From contig CANTUZ010000002.1 in the NCBI GenBank assembly GCA_947846985.1, forward strand, positions 128,178,889 through 128,242,888: a DNA stretch of 64,000 nt, in the 5' to 3' direction. Position numbers and translations under genes: made by a program. Of the stretch, positions 23,891 through 36,000 are shown piece after piece. This DNA is from Fratercula arctica. Lineage: Eukaryota > Chordata > Aves > Charadriiformes > Alcidae. Under the pieces are notes generated by a model. It worked only from the letters and a program-made list of their open reading frames with translations, searched no databases and was not told the origin of the DNA. Numbering within the stretch: position 1 is the stretch's first letter; every line of letters begins with the position of its first letter.

Positions 23891-24415
23891 CTTATTTAAG
23901 TTCAAAGTGTTCAAGGTCAAAACATGATATAACATTGACCTGAAGAATATATTTTAATTTTGGTGCAAGGTGGCTTACCATAGTGGCGAGACAAAGTTTT
24001 GACAGACTCCCATAAAAACAGTGTTGCTGCACTGATGAGCTCTTCTAACCCTGGCTATTTGGCAAATATCATATCATTTACTTCCCTTAAAAATGTATCT
24101 CCCTTTGAACTTTGCAGGTTTATACACACAAACTGATATATATCTAGATTAAGACTACATTTTAACACTTACGCCAGTCAATAAGACTCTTGTGATGAGT
24201 AGGCAGATGTCAATGTGCTTTTGTGTCAAGGAAGCTGTGTGGGAAGGAAATTAGAGAATTAATAGAGCCACAGATCTTCTCAACAGTTGTGGTATAAGGT
24301 ATATATAATAGGAAAGATCACCCACAAATTATTCCTTCCCCTTTAGCAAGGGAAAATTGGAAGAGGTTTGTGTCCAGACAGAGTCTTTTCCAGGCTGCTG
24401 CTGGACAATGTATTT
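23891..24415. other. Spacer between two CR1 copies
   Basis: AT-rich DNA without recognisable genes or repeats. Confidence 0.5.
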
Positions 24416-24842
24416 CATATAATCATAGAATTGCCTAGGTTGGAAGGGACCTTTAAGATCATTGAGTCCAACCAGTAACCTAACACTGCCAAAACCACCA
24501 CTAAACCATGTCCCTAAGCATCACATCTACCCATCTTTTGAATACCTCCAGGGATGGTGATTCAACCACTTCCCTGGGCAGCCTGTTCCAATGTTTGATA
24601 ACCCATTCTGTGAAGAATTTTACCCTAATAACCATCATCTGAAACGTCCCCTGGTGCAACTTGAGGCTGTTTCCTCTTCTCCTATTGCCTGTTACTTGAG
24701 ACAGGAGACCAACCCCCACCTTGCTACAACCTCCTTTCAAGTAGTTGTAGAGAGTGATAAGGTCTCCCCTCAGCCTCCTCTTCTCCAGATTGAACAATCC
24801 CAGTTCCCTCATTTCATGTTTATCTCCTTTCTCAAGACTGTC
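24416..24842 (-). mobile_element. CR1 LINE 3' end fragment
   Basis: Starts with the octamer tail in reverse (CATATAATCATAGAATTGCC), then GGTTGGAAGGGACCTTTAAGATCATTGAGTCCAACC. It continues through GTGATTCAACCACTTCCCTGGGCAGCCTGTTCCAATG to the CTTCTCCAGATTGAACAATCCCAG region. The antisense open frames here are remnants of the CR1 ORF2 C-terminus. It is a 5'-truncated copy of intermediate age. Confidence 0.9.
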
Positions 24843-27800
24843 TAAAGACAGACTAGGAGCAGCACTGTAGGAAAAACAAGATCACCACTGACTGATATTT
24901 GTAGCTTGTGACTCTTTTAATCGCTCTTTGTTCTCTGCTTGCCTCATTGCTATTCTTTGAACTGAGATGCAAATGGATAAACGTGTTTTCAAATTAAACT
25001 TCAAAATCACAAAGTCCATTGCAAATGGAAGTAGAATGAACTCTCCCTTGGTACATTCCCTCGGCCTAGCAGCAGGCAGACTGAACTCTGATACCTTTTG
25101 CATGTTCTGCCCAATTTGTTTGTATAAACTAAAATGCACAGTGACTTATAAGTTGTATAGATAGTGTCTGGCATTTAGAAACAGGACATGTCTCTTGGAT
25201 AAATTCTACGGAAAAGGCATAGCGAGCTTTTGACAAGGCACCACTAAAGTTTTGTTTAGTTTCCAAGCACCTGCAGACAAATATATTTCCCTTAAATTAG
25301 AATGATGGCAAATGAGAGTACTTAGCACCTAATTTAGCCTATGTGTAATTAAGTCCTTGGTTAATTTAAAGCATAAGACTGGTTGCAGTTCTATATATGT
25401 ATACGGGCAATTTATTTGCTACATTCAGATTTTAGCATGTGAGAAATGAGTTGGTAAAAAAAAAGTTTTTCTGGAATTGCAACAATCACCTCTAGCTCTG
25501 GCAACCATTTTTTTTTTTCCTTTAACAGTATTTAGTAGCCCTGTGACACTGGAAAGAAAATCCTCAAAACCAAAGGAAACAAAATGACAAAATTGCTTTG
25601 GAGACCACATTGTCAACTGCTGTAGGAAACTAAGATGATGTGTTGAGGAGAGAGCAGCATCGTGCTGCTTTTATACTGCATGGATACCTGTCAAATTAAT
25701 TTTTGCTAGCTTCTTAAAAAGCTTTGCCAAAGAGTGGTTGCATTAATCCCTATGCTTTTAGTTTATCTTTTTATGGGAAACATCATTTAATATAACTATA
25801 TGGGCTCTAAACAGGAAATTTGGGTTACTTGAGTAGGACTTTTACAGGAACTGTGGATGTTGAAATGCTAACTTAAGAAATATCAGTGATGTTGGAATGG
25901 ACCCACCAGTTGCTGGAAACAACTGTTTTGCCACAGTGAAACACCATAGTGTTTCTTAGCACCAGTTTAGTCTGTATAATTGGTTGTACACATATATATA
26001 TATATTTTTTTTTTTTTTTTTCAGAAGAAATGGTACTACCACTGGAGTTAAGTGATTTGCAGAGAAGATGTGAAATGCAATATCAGAGAAAGGTAGGAAT
26101 GGAAGAGATTTTTCAGAGGTCACTAATATGTAATCTTTGTAATCTTATCTTCTCTGATGAAAAGTGATGGGAACAGGTTTCAGTTTTGAACGTGATGAAA
26201 AATCAGTTTGATAAACTGTTTAATCAGTTCAAAGTATCTGACAAAGAGAACAAGCCAACAAATGGCTGGTTGTTATCACATGCTGAATGCTTGTCAGAAA
26301 GAAAAAATTAAGCAATGAATGCATAGGAGATCTTAGGAATCCACTTGTTGCATGCATAGTATAAGCAGGAACACAACTAAGGAAAAGTTGTGCTTTACAT
26401 TCAGGTACATCCATGGAGAACACTGCATTGGCATTATAAATTTCCATTCCCCTGTAGCTAGCCAGTTGTCTAGAAAGTTTAGATGAAATGCATGGAATAT
26501 TACCAGGTAGGATTATTAATTTGATCTGAAAGGAGGCTTTGTCTGAACAAACTTGTGGTGACTAAAATAACAGAAAAATCCACTTTAGGCTGCTTCCAGT
26601 GAATTATACACCGAATTATATATGAAAGTCAAGATCGCTGCTTTATAAGGAACCAATTAAACTTGTTTCTCACCTTGTAATGTATAACGGGCTATCATTC
26701 CAGCTGCTTGACAACGACAGTATATCTTAACTCTGATATATACAGGAAGAATTCTAAGCATCATGGAAATATTTTAAGACAATCCGCTGAATGTAACCAT
26801 TCCTGTAAATACCTCTGCCATTATCATAAAATCCCTCAGATCACATCTAAATTCTCACATTCCATGAAGGACTAATACATGATGCCTACCTATGTATCTT
26901 GCACTGCTTGCTTTGCAGTAAGAGCTATTTTGATTCTATATCATGTCAAGTTTCTCCATGGGAAGCATTTCAGGTGCCTTAGGGCATGTGTGCATGCTTT
27001 GGAACATCAGGATAGCAGGCTTGTAAGGGTGAACTCTTGGGGATAATATGTGTGGGATCAGGATCTGGTCTACTATATTTTAACCAATGTTTAACTGCAT
27101 TATTAAAAAATATTTCCATCCAGTTCTGTCACTTATGTATCAGAAATACTTGTGTTTCAAAATCAGCATATCTGTTTTGTTTTCTGTAAGCTCCTTAATT
27201 TAAATTATAAGCACTTGCACTAGAAAAATATAGTTTTATAATATTAAAAAAAATATTGTAAGACTTGGGGAATGTATCTCAGGCATTTACCATAACCACA
27301 ACACTATGAATAATATATAAGTCTAATTATGAAATGGCTACTGAGAGGTTTAATTAGCACATTTCACTTTAGTAGTGTAAAGCATTTTATTAATAAGCTT
27401 TTTGTAGATCATACAAATTCTTTACATGCATCTCAAACTGATAATTTCTAAATTATTTTTCCCCTTTAAAATATATGGGAATTTGCATGCTATAATCATG
27501 AGTAAGAATAAGTCTAAGAATATAAGTTCTATTGGTAGTATTTTGTTATACTATTTGAGTCAAAATGTTGTAATGACTAAGCTATTGCAGCTTAATAGGC
27601 TTATTGTGACTAAGTGACAGAATGGAATAGTGTAAGCCAGTAAGATGCTAGAAAGCAAAGGTAGCTGGGTGTGGGTCTCTGCAACTGGGGATCCCAACAG
27701 TGCCTGCAGTGTAACTGTGGAATTAGTGGGTGCAGGCAGGCACTGCTTTTCCTTCCTCCTTTCCATATTTCCTCACCCAACACTTAAATTTACCTAGTTA

Positions 27801-29478
27801 TATACCTCAAATGCCCATAACCTGACACCAGATCTTCTATTTTTTTTCTAAATATGGTAATCATGTCAAAATAGGTATTATCTCGTTCTCTAACTCTTGC
27901 CGTTGTGTTTCCCTGCTGATGTGTTGGGTTGTCAGACCACAATGGCAGTTGTCGTCAGGTAGGCCTGGGGAAATAACAAAATTGCAGAGGAAGTCAAAAG
28001 GGCATCATACCCAGGGGTACATCCAATAAAAAGTACATTGTTCCCTACAAATTTCTCCTATAAGAAATTTGACAGTGTTATTCATTGAGAATTAAAATTT
28101 TATGGATCTGCAGAATTATGGAATATTTTTGAGCAGTCAAAAATAATGTAAAAACCAAAAAAATCCCACAAAGCCCCTGTTCTTCTTACCATACAAAATG
28201 CCTCTTAAAGGGTCTTTTACATCCTGTTAACTTAAGCTTTATAAAACTAATAACTGTAGGCTTCCACTGGGACTCTTCTAGAGGGAGATGCAGATTGACT
28301 GAAGTTGGTCTTGTGTTGAACTGTGTCCAAGAAAACTTCTCTTTCACTGATGAACAACAAGGGAGCTTGGAGACAGTAGTCTTCATGGGATAATTTTTGG
28401 TTTTAGGCAATCCCTTTGGATTTCTTCCTGCTGTTTGCACAGTTTTAATTGCTTTATGGAGTAATTTATCTACTAATATCAAGGCCTGAAGATCTTGCCA
28501 GGAATAGCTCCCTGAGCTGTATTTCAGAAGATACTAATATAGATGCAAATAATAGTCATTATGGACATAAAAATCAGTTAATAACACATTCCAGGTTGGA
28601 TAGATAATAACCAACAATTACCATCTATCTACTGTTTGGAGAACTATGTGAAATATGCTGGTGATCTTGATTCAGTTGGGCACATCAACAAAGCTGTCAG
28701 CATTGCAAGCCTTGGCCACCACAGAAACCGCTGCCTAAACTGGGTTTAAACAAAGGTCACTGCTGGAAAAGGTCACTGCAGGCCAGGGCTGATGGTTGTT
28801 GATACGACAGTGTTGGGAGGCTGGTGCCAGTTCTGCTCAAGCTGAACCTTTTTGTGAATTCACAAAGGAATACAGTCACCAGGGCTGTCATTCACACACT
28901 TCTGTAGCTCTAACTTGACTGAACGTTAAGAGAGAGAAAAAAACCCAACAGATTTCTGACAGAGCGTCAATGCTCTTGTTTCATAACCATCTGGGAACAA
29001 GGTGACTTGTCACAAGAGAGACTTCTGGCAGTGTAGCTGAATCATTGACCTTGTAGACTTAAGCACCTGGAGTATGCAATGTAAGTTGGGGTATGTACTA
29101 AACTGCAATGCTCCTTGTAAGAAAAATTATTTACATGTTTTGGGCAAAGTTCTCTTTTCAATTCACACTGTGTGCTGAATCACTGATATCTCTGGTTGCA
29201 TAGGATCTAAACCCCCACAGAATATGTGCAAATGTACATCGTGCTGTTTTTTAATTTGGATTTCTCTATGTCACTAGTTCTGCTTGAGCACCCTGCTCCA
29301 AATGTTAAAGGAACATAAATATTAGATATTACATTTTTTTCTATCTCTCAACTGAAGCTGAAATACAAAGTAACAATTTTACATTGTTCCTTTTCTGTTG
29401 TTTGGTGGTTTTGTTTTTTTTTTTTCCCCCCCAATATTGCCAAGATTTATAGATGAAATGTCAATATTAGGAAAAAAT
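24843..29478. other. Intergenic, no gene seen
   Basis: AT-rich non-coding DNA. It holds a (TA)n-T17 tract at 25991-26021, a weak exon-like segment after it, and a 16-bp perfect palindrome TTTGTGAATTCACAAA at 28851-28866. A tract of T and C follows near 29412-29432. No repeats of known family were recognised. Confidence 0.5.
25991..26021. repeat. (TA)n followed by poly-T
   Basis: CATATATATATATAT leads into 17 T residues and then CAG. The tract resembles a splice acceptor polypyrimidine tract but is most simply a microsatellite. Confidence 0.8.
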
Positions 29479-29828
29479 CATAGAATCACAGAATGGTTTG
29501 GGCTGGAAGGGACCTTAAAGATTATCTAGTTCCAACCCCCCCGCCATGGGCAGGGACACCTCCCACTAGACCAGGTTGCTCAAAGCCCCATCCAGCCTGG
29601 CCTTGAACACTTCCAGGGATGGGGCATCCACAACTTCTCTGGGCAACCTGTTCCAGTGCCTCAGCACCCTCACAGTAAAGACTTTCTTCCCTAAATCTAC
29701 CCTCTTTCAGTTTGAAACTGTTACCCCATATCCTATCATTACACTCCCTGACAAAGAGTCCTTCCCCATCCTTCCTGTAGGCCCCCTTTAGGTACTGGAA
29801 GGCTGCTGTAAGGTCTCCTCGGAGCCAC
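29479..29828 (-). mobile_element. CR1 LINE 3' end fragment (young-looking subfamily)
   Basis: Reverse octamer tail (CATAGAATCACAGAATGG), then GGGACCTTAAAGATTATCTAG, CCATGGGCAGGGACACCTCC and AAAGCCCCATCCAGCC, in near-consensus condition. It runs through CTCACAGTAAAGACTTTCTTCC to the GTAAGGTCTCCTCGGAGCC block. It shares these diagnostic blocks with the copies at 41166-41435 and 54018-54843, so all three belong to one subfamily. Confidence 0.92.
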
Positions 29829-29853
29829 AATGTTAGCTGTCATCTTGTACTCA

Positions 29854-29883
29854 GCAACCTCAACCATTCTGTGATTCTGTGAT
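29854..29883 (+). mobile_element. CR1 3' terminal stub
   Basis: CCTCAACCATTCTGTGATTC followed by TGTGAT is the terminal CR1 sequence with two octamers, in plus orientation. It lies only 26 bp from the 5' border of the oppositely oriented CR1 at 29479-29828. It is either a separate very short insertion or part of a rearranged element. Confidence 0.7.
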
Positions 29884-30719
29884 ACGCATAGGAGGTAGCT
29901 GCCATTCACTCTAGTCTTTGTGGGGTGCAGGCCAGCACGGCTGAGTTAGGTTTGGAGGACTAACATGTAACACGGCTGGGCAAAGCTGGAGATGAAGCCT
30001 ACTTTGCAGCAAAGCTGTGGCAGCAGTCAGGGAGATACAGGGTTCTTTGGGCCAAGGGATAATGGAGGTGTTGGCCTTGGCCTGGCACCAGGTCTCACTG
30101 CCACAGAAGGGACATGTGGCCAGCAGGGCAGTCCCTGTGCTGGGGAGCACACTACACTTCCCTGCTCCAGCATCAGTGAGGGGGAGTGAGCCAGGACCCT
30201 GCCTTACTGCTTTTGTGCTTTCTCCTCCCTTGGGAACCCCTGCCTAAAGCTAAACCTGTGACTTTGACATGGTACTTTTGAGTAGGATTCATGTAGGATT
30301 CATTGAGAACAGAAAAGTGTGCAAAATGTAAGTGTGCATGGTTAAACAACAGCCTTTAAATAATCTAGCATCTGTTTTTACCACCATGATCACTGCTAAA
30401 CATCCCAATTCAAATCACTCACATCTTCAGCTGCTGAACTATGACTTAGGTCATGTTTAAATTTCTTCTACTGTATTTTAATGTCTAAAACTTAAACTTC
30501 AGTTTAACCAAACTCATCTAAATATCCTATTGAAAAAACACCTTTAGAAAACTGGTGCCTCCTCAGACAACCTATGGTTATGTTCCTGTCTTCTGTCTGA
30601 AGACCTTGTAGAAATCCCAGAAGCCTCTCAGTTAATGGAAAGGAAAGAAAGAAATAGGTGAAGCAGTTGGTGGAAGAGAGGGAGCATAGCAAAAGTGTTA
30701 CTGGTAGAAACCAAAGTTA
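29884..30719. other. Intergenic, no gene seen
   Basis: Includes a moderately GC-rich segment at about 29920-30245 with short overlapping open frames. I recognise no protein or repeat family in it. Confidence 0.5.
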
Positions 30720-31375
30720 ACCTGCAGAAAAGGCCCTTGGGGTCCTGGTGGACGCCAAGTTGACCATGAGCCAGCAATGTGCTCCCGTGGCAGAGAAGGC
30801 CAACGATGTCCCAGACTGCATTAGAGGAATGTTGCCAGCAGGGGGAGGGAGATGATCCTGCCCCTTTTACCCAGCACTGGTGAGGCCACACCTGGAGTGT
30901 TGTGTCCAGTTCTGGGCTCCTCAGTACGAGAGACATGGGCATTCTGGAGAGAGTCCAACAAAGGGCAATTAAGATGATTAAGGGACTGCAGCACCTCTCC
31001 TGTAAGGAAAGGCTGACAAAGAGCTGGGACTGTTCCACCTGGAGAAGAGAAGGCTCAGGGGAATCTCATCAATGTATATAAATACCTGAAGAGAGGGTGT
31101 CAAGGCTCTTTTCAGTGGTGCACAATGACAGGACCAGAGGTAATGGGCACAAACTGTAACACAGGAGGTTCCCTCTGAGCATCAGGATATACTTTTTCAC
31201 TGTGAGGGTAACCAAGCACTGGCAGATCTTGCCCAGGGAGGCTGTGGAGTCTCTATCCTTGGAGATACTCAAAAGCTGTCTGACATGGCTTTTGGTAGCC
31301 CTGCTTGAGTGGAGGGGTTGGACCCAATGACCTCCAGTGGTCACTTTCAGCCTCGACCATTCTGTTATTCTGTGA
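30720..31375 (+). mobile_element. CR1 LINE 3' portion (ORF2 end plus 3' UTR)
   Basis: Plus-strand CR1 beginning near the GGGGTCCTGGTGGACGCCAA block. It continues through TGAGCCAGCAATGTGCTCC, GAGGCCACACCTGGAGTGTTG, CACCTGGAGAAGAGAAGGCT and CACTGTGAGGGTAACCAAG to CGACCATTCTGTTATTCTGTGA. Small deletions break ORF2. This copy belongs to a different and more diverged subfamily than the 29479-29828 group. Confidence 0.92.
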
Positions 31376-31436
31376 ACCTGTCAGCAGTTCTCTTAGATGG
31401 TTTACCTGCCTTTTAAAAGTATGAAACCTTTTGAAA

Positions 31437-31461
31437 GTTCATACTTTTCAAAAGTATGAAC
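31437..31461. repeat. 25-bp palindrome
   Basis: GTTCATACTTTT and AAAAGTATGAAC are exact reverse complements around a single central C. A partial third copy (AAAAGTATGAA) lies just upstream and CAGTATGAAC just downstream. Confidence 0.85.
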
Positions 31462-31621
31462 CAGTATGAACCCTTTTCTTTGCTGATTTAACAATGCTGC
31501 TGAAGAACTTTCCAGTTAGCTTTTCAGAGCAGAGCTGTTTATGACATGAAATAGAGGATCAGCAATGCAGAGAGTCACAGTAGGTCTATAGACCTCATTT
31601 CTCTGATGCACTTGTTTGTAT

Positions 31622-31669
31622 CTCTTCATAGAAAATAACTTAGTCCTCTTCATAGAAAATAGCTTAGTC
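31622..31669. repeat. 24-bp tandem duplication
   Basis: Two adjacent 24-bp units begin CTCTTCATAGAAAATA and end CTTAGTC. They differ by a single A/G, which indicates a recent local duplication. Confidence 0.85.
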
Positions 31670-32181
31670 ACTGTTTTCAGTATTTTGGTTGTCACTTTCC
31701 ACATTGCTTGGAGTTCTCATCTGTGCAAAGTGCTCTCAAGATTTTTGTCACTGCCTGCTTTTCTGAAAGCTCCTGGGATCATCACGCGCTATTCTGATCA
31801 CCATTCCATCACTTTTGTGAAATATCCCCTTTGAATACACTTCACTTCTCAGGTTATCATTTATAGGTGCTGATTTACTGGCACTTGTGTAGTTATTTTT
31901 ACCCTGCCATATTTTCACCTCAGTGGGACTTAGTATTCCCTTGCAAGGCTGCAGATCTCATTGCTCTGAGTAGTATTGCATGTAGGGCTTGCTTATGTTT
32001 ACAAAAGAGGAAGAACAGCTCTTTAAAAAGGGGAGTCCCACTAATTTATATATGCCAGCAGCACATAATATGACGTACACTTTTTAATGAAATAAAGAAT
32101 CTTATGTGTTAGAGTTACACGATTACTGTGACTAATATAACCTCCCCTGAAGATGTTCCTGGCTTTCCTTGTCACAAATGA

Positions 32182-32201
32182 AGTACTAGTGCACTAGTAC
32201 T
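32182..32201. repeat. 20-bp perfect palindrome
   Basis: AGTACTAGTGCACTAGTACT reads identically on both strands with no spacer. It could extrude as a short hairpin; no protein site is recognised. Confidence 0.85.
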
Positions 32202-32399
32202 AATGACTATAGTGTTTGAAAACCAGCTTCCAAGCAGCAGAACTTTCTTAAAATTGGTGTGAACAGTATTAATAAGTAGCATCTCCTTGAAAAGAAGGGT
32301 TGAAGTTTTTTAGCTGTGTGACTGCAATGAAAAGAGCGTCTGCTTCCAACCATAGCACCTCACCTTGATGCCATGTTAAACTTAATAGAAGTTACTAAG

Positions 32400-33079
32400 T
32401 TGTCCTATGTGGGATTCCATCCACAGGAGACAGTCCTCCATGAACTTCTCCAATGTGGGTCCTTCCCATGGTCTGCAGTTCTTCACAAACTGCTTCAGAG
32501 TGGGTTCCCTGCAGGATCACAGGTTCTGCCAAAAGACCTGCTCCAGCATGGGCTCCTCTCCACAGAGCCAGAGGTGCTGCTAGGAGCTTGGTCCTGCATG
32601 GACTCTCCATGGGGTCACAGCCTCCTTTGGGCGCATCCACCTACTTTGGCATGGGGTCCTCCATGGGCCGCAGAGAGGATATCTGTTCCACCATGGACCT
32701 CCATGAGCTGCAGGGGGACAATCTGTGTCACCATGATCTTCACCATGGGCTGCAGGGGAATCTGTGCTCCGGTGCCTGGAGCACCTCCTCTCCCTCCTTC
32801 TTCACTAACCTTAGTGTCTGTAGAGTTGTTTCTCTCACATTCTCTCATTTCTCTCTCCGGCTGCTGTTGCGCAACAGTTTTTTTCCCTTCTTAAATATGT
32901 CATCAAAGAGGTGCTACCACTGTTGCTGATTGCCTCGGCCTTGGCCAGTGGCAGGTCCATCTTGGAACCGGCTGGCACTGGCTGTATTGGACATGGGGGA
33001 AGCTTCTGGCATCTTTTCACAGAAGCCACCTCTGTAGCCCACCCCCGCTACCGAAACCTTGCCATGTAAACCCAATACA
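32400..33079 (-). mobile_element. Solo LTR of an avian endogenous retrovirus (ERV-L-like, partial)
   Basis: On the minus strand it starts TGTATTGGGTTTACATGG at 33079. It continues GGTAGCGGGGGTGGGCTACAG, then GAAGCTTCCCCCATGTCC, GGTTCCAAGATGGACC, a TATTTAAGAAGGG segment and repeated CCATGG/GCTGCAG-rich units towards the left. From memory this is a common avian LTR usually placed with class III (ERV-L) elements. The family name is not verified. No internal retroviral genes adjoin it. The left border near 32400 is approximate and the promoter-distal end looks incomplete. Confidence 0.7.
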
Positions 33080-36000
33080 CTCTCACACATCTCAAATAAT
33101 ACAGCAGATGCTGGTTTTCTTGATAGCATTGGGCTCTGTTTACCTACAGGCTTGAGGTAGGTGCACCTTCCCAATCCTTGCTTTCTTTCAGAGGAATGGT
33201 TTCCTGATAGTGAAGAGGGAAGTGGTATGTCCCAGTGATGGTGAAAAACAGACCTACCTGTCCTTAAAATAGAGAAAATGAATAAGAAGTTCAGTAAAGA
33301 AGTCAGTAGTGGTAATAGTGGATGCTTCAGCCTTGAAAATGGAAGCAGTTCAGGTCAAGTCTCTAAGGCCGAAGTTAGAAAAGAAGCATTGCCAACAGAG
33401 TCTGTGGCATCTCAGTCTATTCCTACTTTCTGTTCTGCTTCCTCTTGAATCCAGAAGGCTCTTTTCCAAACGCCGTATGGGAAAACAGAGCTCCCAAATT
33501 GGGACTAAGAATATTACTATTCAGTATCTCATTTTGATGCCTGAAAGGCTGATGTTCATTTTTTGTTAATTTTTTCTGTCTGTTCCAGAGTTGGATATGG
33601 ATTTGAATTCCACACCACTTGCATTTTTAATGGTAGTCCATGTACTGGGATGCTAGTTGATGCAACTTCACCAGCTAGACCTTGAATCCATTCCCTTACT
33701 TGTTCCCTCTGAAGAGGGGAGTAAGCTTTTTAGGTTGGAATCTTGTTCTGTTCCTTTCAGTCTCTCTTGGCCCTAGTCTTGCCTCTCCCTTCATGTTGGT
33801 CCTTTGTTTCAAGTTCAGTTTGATTTCTCAACCAGCTGCATGCACCACTCCTCAGGTCTCTCCTCAGGGGCACAGTCCCCTGATGGTGCAAGGTCTAGTC
33901 CAATGCCCTAAACTCTTGAGCTCAACTCTCCTAATTTTAGTATCCTTCTCCACCTTATCCTAGTTCTCTGCCAAGCCTACCCCTCCTCAAAAAAATACCA
34001 TTTTTTTCACTCTGTCCACCACTTTACCTCAATATGTTTTCTCCCTCAGGCTTATTACCCAGTCTCCAACCGAATTCCAGCTCTCTGCTTTGCTGCTCCT
34101 ACCCTTAATCAGTTTGTTCAGCCAGTGCCTTTTATTTTTCCAGTACCCAGCCTCCTAATCACATTCATCTTTGTTGCCAGTGTCTATTCTCTGCCTTTCA
34201 GAATGTTTGAGTCTTGCTCCTCATCTGCTCCCAGCCCCACACACTCCCTGGCTGTGTTTTGGCTCTTTGCTCTATCTCGACTTTCTCTGTTAACAGTTTA
34301 CAGTTTCCCCTTCTGCCACCTGGAGATCACCTGCTTCTCAGTCATCGTCTCAACACGTTGGCCTCCTCTCTCCCAGACCCAAGGCTGTATCCATGAAGAT
34401 TTGGTCAGTTCAACATCGTGTGGAAATAGCGCTCTTGTTGGCTGCCTGCCACATCCTGTGTTATCTGTTAGGTCTCTATTGAATGCACAGGAAAGCCAAG
34501 TACTTCAACATGGAGTCTGTAAGAAAACGTGTTGAGTACAAAGCTTTCGGTGTTAGCTGGCCATTAACAGGATAACACTGGAGAAAGGATGAAGACGACA
34601 TTGTCCATGTACCAAAACAGGGTTAAAAGGCTCTTTTTCTTTTGTTCAGTGCTCTACCCATGTTAAGCTGCAAACATTTTGGTGACTAAACAGTCTTTTT
34701 TCTCTCTCTAATGCTGAGTGATAACTGCCTGAATATCCTGAGATTTGGGTAGGTACCACTGTACTTAGCACTTGTGGTTGTTTTAAATCCATCTCTCAGA
34801 CCCCTCTGAAAATTCAAGTTTCTTCTCTTACCCTCAGATAAGTCACCCCATAATCTCATAGTCCTTTTGTACTTCCCTTTGCCTCTGGGTTTCCACCCCC
34901 ATCCTCAGCCAGCTCCTTCAAAGCTCTCACTGAGAGCATGTCCGGATGCTGTTCCTGCTCTATGTGTGTGTGTGTACATGTGTGTGTTCCTTGTCTGCAG
35001 AAAATTATTCCACTGGGAGCTCCTGAAAGCACATAGGCGATAGGTGTCTCGGTCTCTGCATGCACCTGAACAGAGATCAAACACAGCCCTCAGCAGCCAA
35101 CCGCTGCCATTCCAAAAATGCTTTTGCTCAGATAGGGTTAAAGCATGCTTGGGTACAGATGGCCTGGATGGGAAAATATACTGCTAGGATCTCAGCCTCT
35201 GCTCAGGATCTTCATACTGTAATTCTCTGCAAACTCAAAACATACACAAATTTGTGTGGATTTTTCAAAAGGATGATTCTCAATACAGGAGGCTGGCACT
35301 CCCCCCTTCCCATGCTTGCCCACCTGAAATTCAAGTCCCTACTTCAAAGAACAAATTGCTCGAGCTTTTAAGAAAACAAGATTACTTTTTTTTTTCTTTT
35401 TCTTTTCTTTAACACAGGCAAGCCTAGCCTCAACCACTTCTGACTACTCAGATGAACTGTTTTTATTGAAATCTGTTCCTTTCCTTTTCTTGCCCCTCCT
35501 TCCCAGATTTCAAGCTGACATGATACTCGGCCTGGAAACACATTCTAAGGGCAAACTACTGATACTTGGCAAGGCTATTAACAACTAAACCAAACATTTT
35601 ATGTGAAAGTGGTAAATTTGATAATAGGTGCTGCTAGTGCCATCTACCATAGGGAGGAAGCAATGCACCATAGAAGGAAACGGAATAAGGCCGATCTTGT
35701 TTTCTGCTACTGCCATGGAAATCAGTGGAATCCACAAGTCTCTAAAGCTCTTTATGGACCCTTTCTTCTGCTGAATCCTGCTTTTGCTCTGATTTTACTA
35801 CTGTGAGAGAGATCAAACAAAAAGACCAGTATTCTTGAGCCCGGGTTCTCTTGTGCTAATAGAAGAGTAGAAAATAGGCGCAAACCAGAATATCACATCA
35901 ATGCATAAGTATGAGTCTCAAAGGGAAACAAGAAGAACGCTTTCCTTTCTAAAGCTGACCTACTCAATTTGACTGGATGACTGGGGAGGGAAAACTTTCC

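Larger units (their letters stand above)
31376..32399. other. Intergenic with small palindromes and a 24-bp duplication
   Basis: No gene is seen. It contains a 25-bp palindrome at 31437-31461, a 24-bp tandem duplication at 31622-31669 and a 20-bp perfect palindrome at 32182-32201. These are listed separately. Confidence 0.55.

Noticed and set aside
32373..33174. Overlapping open frames on both strands in the ERV-L-like LTR
   Set aside because: They are generated by the GC-rich CCATGG/GCTGCAG units of the LTR. LTRs do not encode proteins here and no gag, pol or env segment is adjacent.
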